Notes under the pieces: generated by a model | Seen by the model: the letters and a program-made list of their open reading frames with translations, nothing else | Databases searched by the model: none | Told to the model about the DNA's origin: nothing | Position numbers and translations under genes: made by a program | Shown: piece after piece, positions 44,896 to 48,030 of the stretch | Layout: each line of letters opens with the position of its first letter | Position numbering within the stretch: the stretch's first letter is position 1 | NCBI GenBank assembly: GCA_902586695.1 | Contig: CACIIL010000007.1 | Span: 1-48,030, forward strand | DNA from: an uncultured Alphaproteobacteria bacterium | Lineage (GTDB): Bacteria > Pseudomonadota > Alphaproteobacteria > HIMB59 > GCA-002718135 | Reading direction: 5' to 3' | Length of the DNA stretch: 48,030 nucleotides

Positions 44896-44971
44896 TCTAG
44901 AAAATATGAAAAAAATATTCAATTCCTAATATGCTATTTATCAATAGCTTAATCTACATAAATTAATAGTT

Positions 44972-45511
44972 TTGGCAGTAAATTTCAGAGCAAAGAAGAA
45001 TACTGGTCCAAGGACTAATGAGCAAATCACTGCTAGTGAAGTGCGCGTTATATCTAGTACTGGTAAACAATTAGGCATTATTAGTATTAGAGAAGCATTA
45101 AATCATGCCGAAGATGAGGGTTTTGATTTGGTTGAAGTATCTCCAGACGCAAACCCACCAGTTTGCAAAATAATAGATTACGGTAAATTAAAATATAGAG
45201 AGCAAAAAAGTAAAAAAGAGGCAAAAAAGAAGCAAAAAACAATTGAAGTTAAAGAAATTAAAATGCGTCCAGGCATAGATACTCACGATTATAATGTAAA
45301 GGTTAAGGCTCTTTCTAAATTTATCAATGGTGGTAATAAAGTTAAGGTTTCTATGCGTTTTCGTGGAAGAGAAATGGAGCATCAAAATCTTGGATTTGAT
45401 TTGCTTAAAAAATTAATAGAGGAAGTTGTAGAATACGCAAAGGTAGAAGTACCTCCTAAATCTGAAGGCAAGCAAATTATGATGATTTTAGTTCCTCAAG
45501 TAGCTAAATAA
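44972..45511 (+). CDS. infC: Translation initiation factor IF-3
   Basis: This 179-residue factor binds the 30S subunit, prevents early 50S joining and checks the start codon. It has the N-domain block ASEVRVISSTGKQLGIISIR, EALNHAEDEGFDLVEVSP, PPVCKIIDYGKLKY, the Lys-rich linker KSKKEAKKKQKTIEVKEIK, and the C-domain RFRGREMEHQNLG. There is no ATG near the start: the frame begins at TTG (44972), or possibly ATA (44966), after an in-frame TAG at 44945. No Shine-Dalgarno sequence is present. Non-ATG starts are a known feature of infC and allow autocontrol. Confidence 0.95.
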   Translation: MAVNFRAKKNTGPRTNEQITASEVRVISSTGKQLGIISIREALNHAEDEGFDLVEVSPDANPPVCKIIDYGKLKYREQKSKKEAKKKQKTIEVKEIKMRPGIDTHDYNVKVKALSKFINGGNKVKVSMRFRGREMEHQNLGFDLLKKLIEEVVEYAKVEVPPKSEGKQIMMILVPQVAK

Positions 45512-45563
45512 ATACTTATCATTGATTCTAAGAAAAATATCTTTATAAGCCCATCTAAACTAG

Positions 45564-45586
45564 CTATGGCCTGCGGGGCAGCCTAG
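45564..45586 (+). promoter_or_regulatory. GC-rich RNA hairpin in the rpmI leader
   Basis: In the 100-bp gap between infC and rpmI a hairpin can form with ten base pairs: C64-A66 with T84-G86, G68-G69 with C82-C83, and C71-C74 with G78-G81, around a GGG loop (numbers add to 45500). Two single bases, T67 and C70, bulge on the 5' side. It is by far the most GC-rich intergenic piece in the window. It lies 25 bp before the rpmI ATG and is not followed by a U run, so it is not an intrinsic terminator. The position suits an L20 or L35 autoregulatory leader. Confidence 0.55.
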
Positions 45587-45611
45587 CAGTAAATTTAACA
45601 AGGAGTTTAGA

Positions 45612-45812
45612 ATGCCCAAGCTTAAAACGAAAAGCAGTTTAAAAAAACGTTTCTCTAGAACTGGAACTGGAAAGATTAAGTTCAAGCTTGCTGGAAAAAG
45701 ACACGGCATGAGCAAAAGGTCTAATAAATTTATTCGTAGTACAAAAAAATCTGCAATAATGTCGCCAGGTGATGCAGCGCTTATTGATCATATGCTACCA
45801 TACAATAAATAG
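45612..45812 (+). CDS. rpmI: 50S ribosomal protein L35
   Basis: This 66-residue basic protein has the L35 signature [20 protein letters not shown] followed by [12 protein letters not shown] and the ending IDHMLPYNK. It is a component of the large ribosomal subunit. A clear Shine-Dalgarno sequence (AAGGAG, 45600-45605) lies 6 bp before the ATG. It shares a transcript with rplT, whose own AGGAG overlaps the rpmI stop. Confidence 0.98.
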   Translation: MPKLKTKSSLKKRFSRTGTGKIKFKLAGKRHGMSKRSNKFIRSTKKSAIMSPGDAALIDHMLPYNK

Positions 45813-45821
45813 GAGTTTACA

Positions 45822-46175
45822 ATGGCAAGAGTTTCACGAGGGGTTACAGCAAGAGCAAGACATAAAAAAGTAATAAAAAAAGCCAAAGGTTATTACGGTA
45901 GAAGAAAAAATGTATTTAGAGTGGCTGTACAAGCAGTAGAAAGAGGCATGCAATACGCATACCGTGATCGTAGAAAAAGAAAAAGTGATTTTAGAGGTTT
46001 ATGGATTCAGAGGATTAATGCAGGTGTAAGATTACACGGTATGACTTATTCTCAATTTATTTCTGGGCTAAAAAAATCATCAGTAGAAATTGATAGAAAA
46101 ATTCTAGCAGAATTGGCAGTTAATCAACCAGAAGCTTTTAAAGCTTTGGTGGAAAAAGCTCAATCAGCTAACTAG
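45822..46175 (+). CDS. rplT: 50S ribosomal protein L20
   Basis: This 117-residue RNA-binding protein has [53 protein letters not shown] and [15 protein letters not shown]. It assembles early on 23S rRNA and in several bacteria represses the infC-rpmI-rplT message by binding its leader. AGGAG at 45811-45815, overlapping the rpmI TAG, sets the ATG at 45822. pheS follows after 31 bp. Confidence 0.98.
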   Translation: MARVSRGVTARARHKKVIKKAKGYYGRRKNVFRVAVQAVERGMQYAYRDRRKRKSDFRGLWIQRINAGVRLHGMTYSQFISGLKKSSVEIDRKILAELAVNQPEAFKALVEKAQSAN

Positions 46176-46206
46176 TATTTAATTTTTAATAATTTATACT
46201 ACTATT

Positions 46207-47265
46207 ATGTCTTTATCAGTTGATTCTGTAGATATTATAAAGAAGATCAAAAGTTGTAAAACTCTACAAGAAGTAGAAGTTATACGATTAGAGTATCTTG
46301 GTAAAAAGGGATTTATCCCATCTGAAATGAAGCTTTTAGGTAAGCTTCCAATTGACCAAAAAAAAATCAAAGGTCAGGAGTTAAATAAACTTAAAAATAT
46401 TATTGAAGATACAGTTAATGATCAAAAAATTCTAATTGAAAACAAAGATTTAGAAAAAAAATTAAAACATGAAAGTGTTGATATAACTTTACCTCATAAT
46501 GAGGAAGTAACTGGAAAAATTCACCCTATCTCACAAACAATATTTAGCATTATAGAAATTTTTGGAAATTTAAATTATACTGTTGAAGCGGGACCAGACA
46601 TAGAAAGTGATTTTAATAATTTTTCTGCTTTAAACATTCCACTTCATCATCCAGCACGTGAGATGCAAGATACTTTTTATGTAAATAATAATGGACAAGA
46701 TAATGTTTTGAGGACACATACTAGCCCAGTTCAAGTTAGAACAATGCTTAAGTCTAAGCCTCCAATAAAAATTATAGTACCTGGAAGAACATACAGAAGT
46801 GATTCAGACTCCACGCATACACCAATGTTTCATCAGGTTGAAGGATTAGTAGTAAATAAAGATGCAACAATGGCAGATCTTAAATCAACATTAATTTTAT
46901 TTTTGAAAGAATTCTTTGAGATTGATAATTTAAAATATAGATTTAGACCAAGTTATTTTCCTTTTACCGAACCAAGCGCTGAAATGGACGTTGCTTATAC
47001 AAAAAAAAATAATGTTTTAAAGATTGGCGAAGGTGATGACTGGTTAGAAATTTTAGGATGCGGAATGGTAAATCCAAAAGTTTTAGAAAACTGCAATATA
47101 GACTCCACAGCTTACCAAGGCTTTGCATTTGGGATGGGAATAGAGCGACTCTCAATGTTAAAGTATGGAATAACAGATATGCGTGGTCTTTTTGATTTAA
47201 ATGTTAAATGGCTAGATCATTATGGTTTTTCTCCACTAGATCTAAAAACGAGATCGGAAATTTAA
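46207..47265 (+). CDS. pheS: Phenylalanyl-tRNA synthetase alpha subunit
   Basis: This 352-residue subunit has the N-terminal coiled coil that binds tRNA (about residues 1-90: EVIRLEYLGKKG, Lys/Glu-rich helices) and the class II catalytic core. HPISQTIFSIIEIFGNLNY, the DNFSAL-like NNFSALNIPLHHPAREMQDTF, RTHTSPVQVRTM (motif 2), FHQVEGLVV, FRPSYFPFTEPSAEMDV and the motif 3 GFAFGMGIERLSMLKYG are all present. With PheT it forms the alpha2beta2 enzyme. pheT starts 6 bp downstream. Confidence 0.98.
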   Translation: MSLSVDSVDIIKKIKSCKTLQEVEVIRLEYLGKKGFIPSEMKLLGKLPIDQKKIKGQELNKLKNIIEDTVNDQKILIENKDLEKKLKHESVDITLPHNEEVTGKIHPISQTIFSIIEIFGNLNYTVEAGPDIESDFNNFSALNIPLHHPAREMQDTFYVNNNGQDNVLRTHTSPVQVRTMLKSKPPIKIIVPGRTYRSDSDSTHTPMFHQVEGLVVNKDATMADLKSTLILFLKEFFEIDNLKYRFRPSYFPFTEPSAEMDVAYTKKNNVLKIGEGDDWLEILGCGMVNPKVLENCNIDSTAYQGFAFGMGIERLSMLKYGITDMRGLFDLNVKWLDHYGFSPLDLKTRSEI

Positions 47266-47271
47266 GTTGTT

Positions 47272-48030
47272 ATGAAATTTACTCTTAGTTGGTTAAAAGA
47301 TCATTTAGATACTAACAAAAAGCTCGACACAATTGTTGATACATTAACAAATATAGGTCTAGAGATTGAAAGCATTGAAGACAAATCAAAAACTTTTAAC
47401 GATTTCACGGTTGCTGAAGTAGTTAAAGCTGAAAAACATCCTGATGCAGATAGACTAAAAGTATGCACTGTTAAATCAATTGATGGAACTTTCCAAGTGG
47501 TGTGTGGTGCACCTAATGCAAGAGAGGGCATGAAGGGTATTTTTGCACCTGAGAACAGCTTTATTCCTGGGACAGGAGTTAAATTAAAAAAATCTAAAAT
47601 AAGAGGAGTAGAATCATGTGGTATGCTTGTTTCAGAGAGAGAAATGGGAATATCTGATGAACATGATGGTATAATTGAAGTTGATCCAAAACATTCATTA
47701 GGAGAAAAATTTATAGAAATATTTAACCTTAATGATCCAGTAATTGAAATTAATATTACACCTAACAGAGGAGATTGTCTGTCTGTTAGAGGTGTTGCAA
47801 GAGATTTAGCGGCAGCAGGATTAGGAAAATTAAAAGAAAATAAATTAATTCAAAACATCGAAGGTACTTTTGAAAGTCCTGTTCAATGGGAAAAAGATTT
47901 TACAGGTGATGAAGAATATATTTGCCCCGGTGTTTCAGGAAGATACTTTAAAAATGTTACTAATAAAGAAAGTCCGATGTGGCTTCAAGAAAGATTGAAA
48001 GCAATTGGTTTACGACCTATTTCTGCTCTT
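47272..48030 (+). CDS. pheT: Phenylalanyl-tRNA synthetase beta subunit, N-terminal part
   Basis: The frame opens at an ATG 6 bp after pheS and runs to the window end, giving 253 of roughly 800 residues. It begins MKFTLSWLKDHLDTNKKLD. An EMAP/Trbp-type tRNA-binding domain covers about residues 40-150 (VAEVVKAEKHPDADRLKVC, VCGAPNAREGM, KIRGVESCGMLVSEREMG), then the B5/B3 region starts with INITPNRGDCLSVRGVARDL. The rest, including the editing and core domains, is outside the window. Confidence 0.97.
   Translation, partial: MKFTLSWLKDHLDTNKKLDTIVDTLTNIGLEIESIEDKSKTFNDFTVAEVVKAEKHPDADRLKVCTVKSIDGTFQVVCGAPNAREGMKGIFAPENSFIPGTGVKLKKSKIRGVESCGMLVSEREMGISDEHDGIIEVDPKHSLGEKFIEIFNLNDPVIEINITPNRGDCLSVRGVARDLAAAGLGKLKENKLIQNIEGTFESPVQWEKDFTGDEEYICPGVSGRYFKNVTNKESPMWLQERLKAIGLRPISAL

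Noticed and set aside
44826-44971. tRNA or small RNA gene in the gap before infC
   Set aside because: No cloverleaf or GTTCxANNC T-loop is seen; the sequence is AT-rich with only promoter-like hexamers and tiny ORFs.

Overview
The window is a very AT-rich, extremely compact piece of chromosome from an alphaproteobacterium, most likely a streamlined marine lineage of the Pelagibacterales (SAR11) or HIMB59/AEGEAN-169 kind; the sequence alone does not decide which. The evidence is RegB/RegA next to a gene backbone typical of Alphaproteobacteria (ChvI-ChvG, ahcY, tsaE-amgK-murU, trxA-folC-accD-trpABF, ihfB-rpsA-cmk-aroA, lptBAC-kdsD-rnd). Neighbouring genes usually overlap or abut, and no tRNA, rRNA, insertion sequence, prophage or CRISPR array was found. 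Almost every base is coding; the longest gene-free stretch is 293 bp (11710-12002).

Layout. 1-800: end of the redox sensor kinase regB and its regulator regA. 784-4815: a very AT-rich surface-glycan block with a GT2 glycosyltransferase, a methyltransferase, an O-antigen-ligase-like membrane protein and an ABC ATPase that has no permease beside it. 4848-7712: polA followed directly by a 40-codon gene that resembles the ribosome-rescue factor ArfA. 7709-11709 (minus): a eukaryote-like class I ribonucleotide reductase operon nrdA-nrdB-glutaredoxin, preceded by two well-spaced NrdR boxes. 12003-14388: the envelope-stress two-component pair chvI-chvG. 14428-19314: ahcY, metK, tsaE, amgK, murU and trxA. 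19309-32178 (minus): one run of fifteen genes with no gap above 6 bp, reading rnd-kdsD-lptC-lptA-lptB-aroA-cmk-rpsA-ihfB-pyrF-trpF-trpB-trpA-accD-folC. 32238-41023: an NDUFA9-like protein, then gltD-gltB-glmS. 41024-44825: a hydrolase and a second glycan block (one GT4, two GT9). 44972-48030: the translation cluster infC-rpmI-rplT-pheS-pheT, with pheT cut by the window end.

How the parts fit. The window joins envelope building (Kdo pathway, Lpt machinery, two sugar-transferase blocks, MurNAc recycling, GlmS) to the methyl cycle (AhcY/MetK), nitrogen assimilation (GOGAT), dNTP supply (NrdAB-Grx under predicted NrdR control) and translation. Three observations best deserve follow-up: the ArfA-like microprotein squeezed between polA and the glutaredoxin gene, the NrdB whose first metal ligand is Glu instead of Asp while the radical Tyr is kept, and the complete absence of spacer at all five convergent gene junctions. 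The non-ATG infC start and the GC-rich hairpin before rpmI suggest post-transcriptional control of the translation cluster. No clearly novel multi-gene system was recognised.
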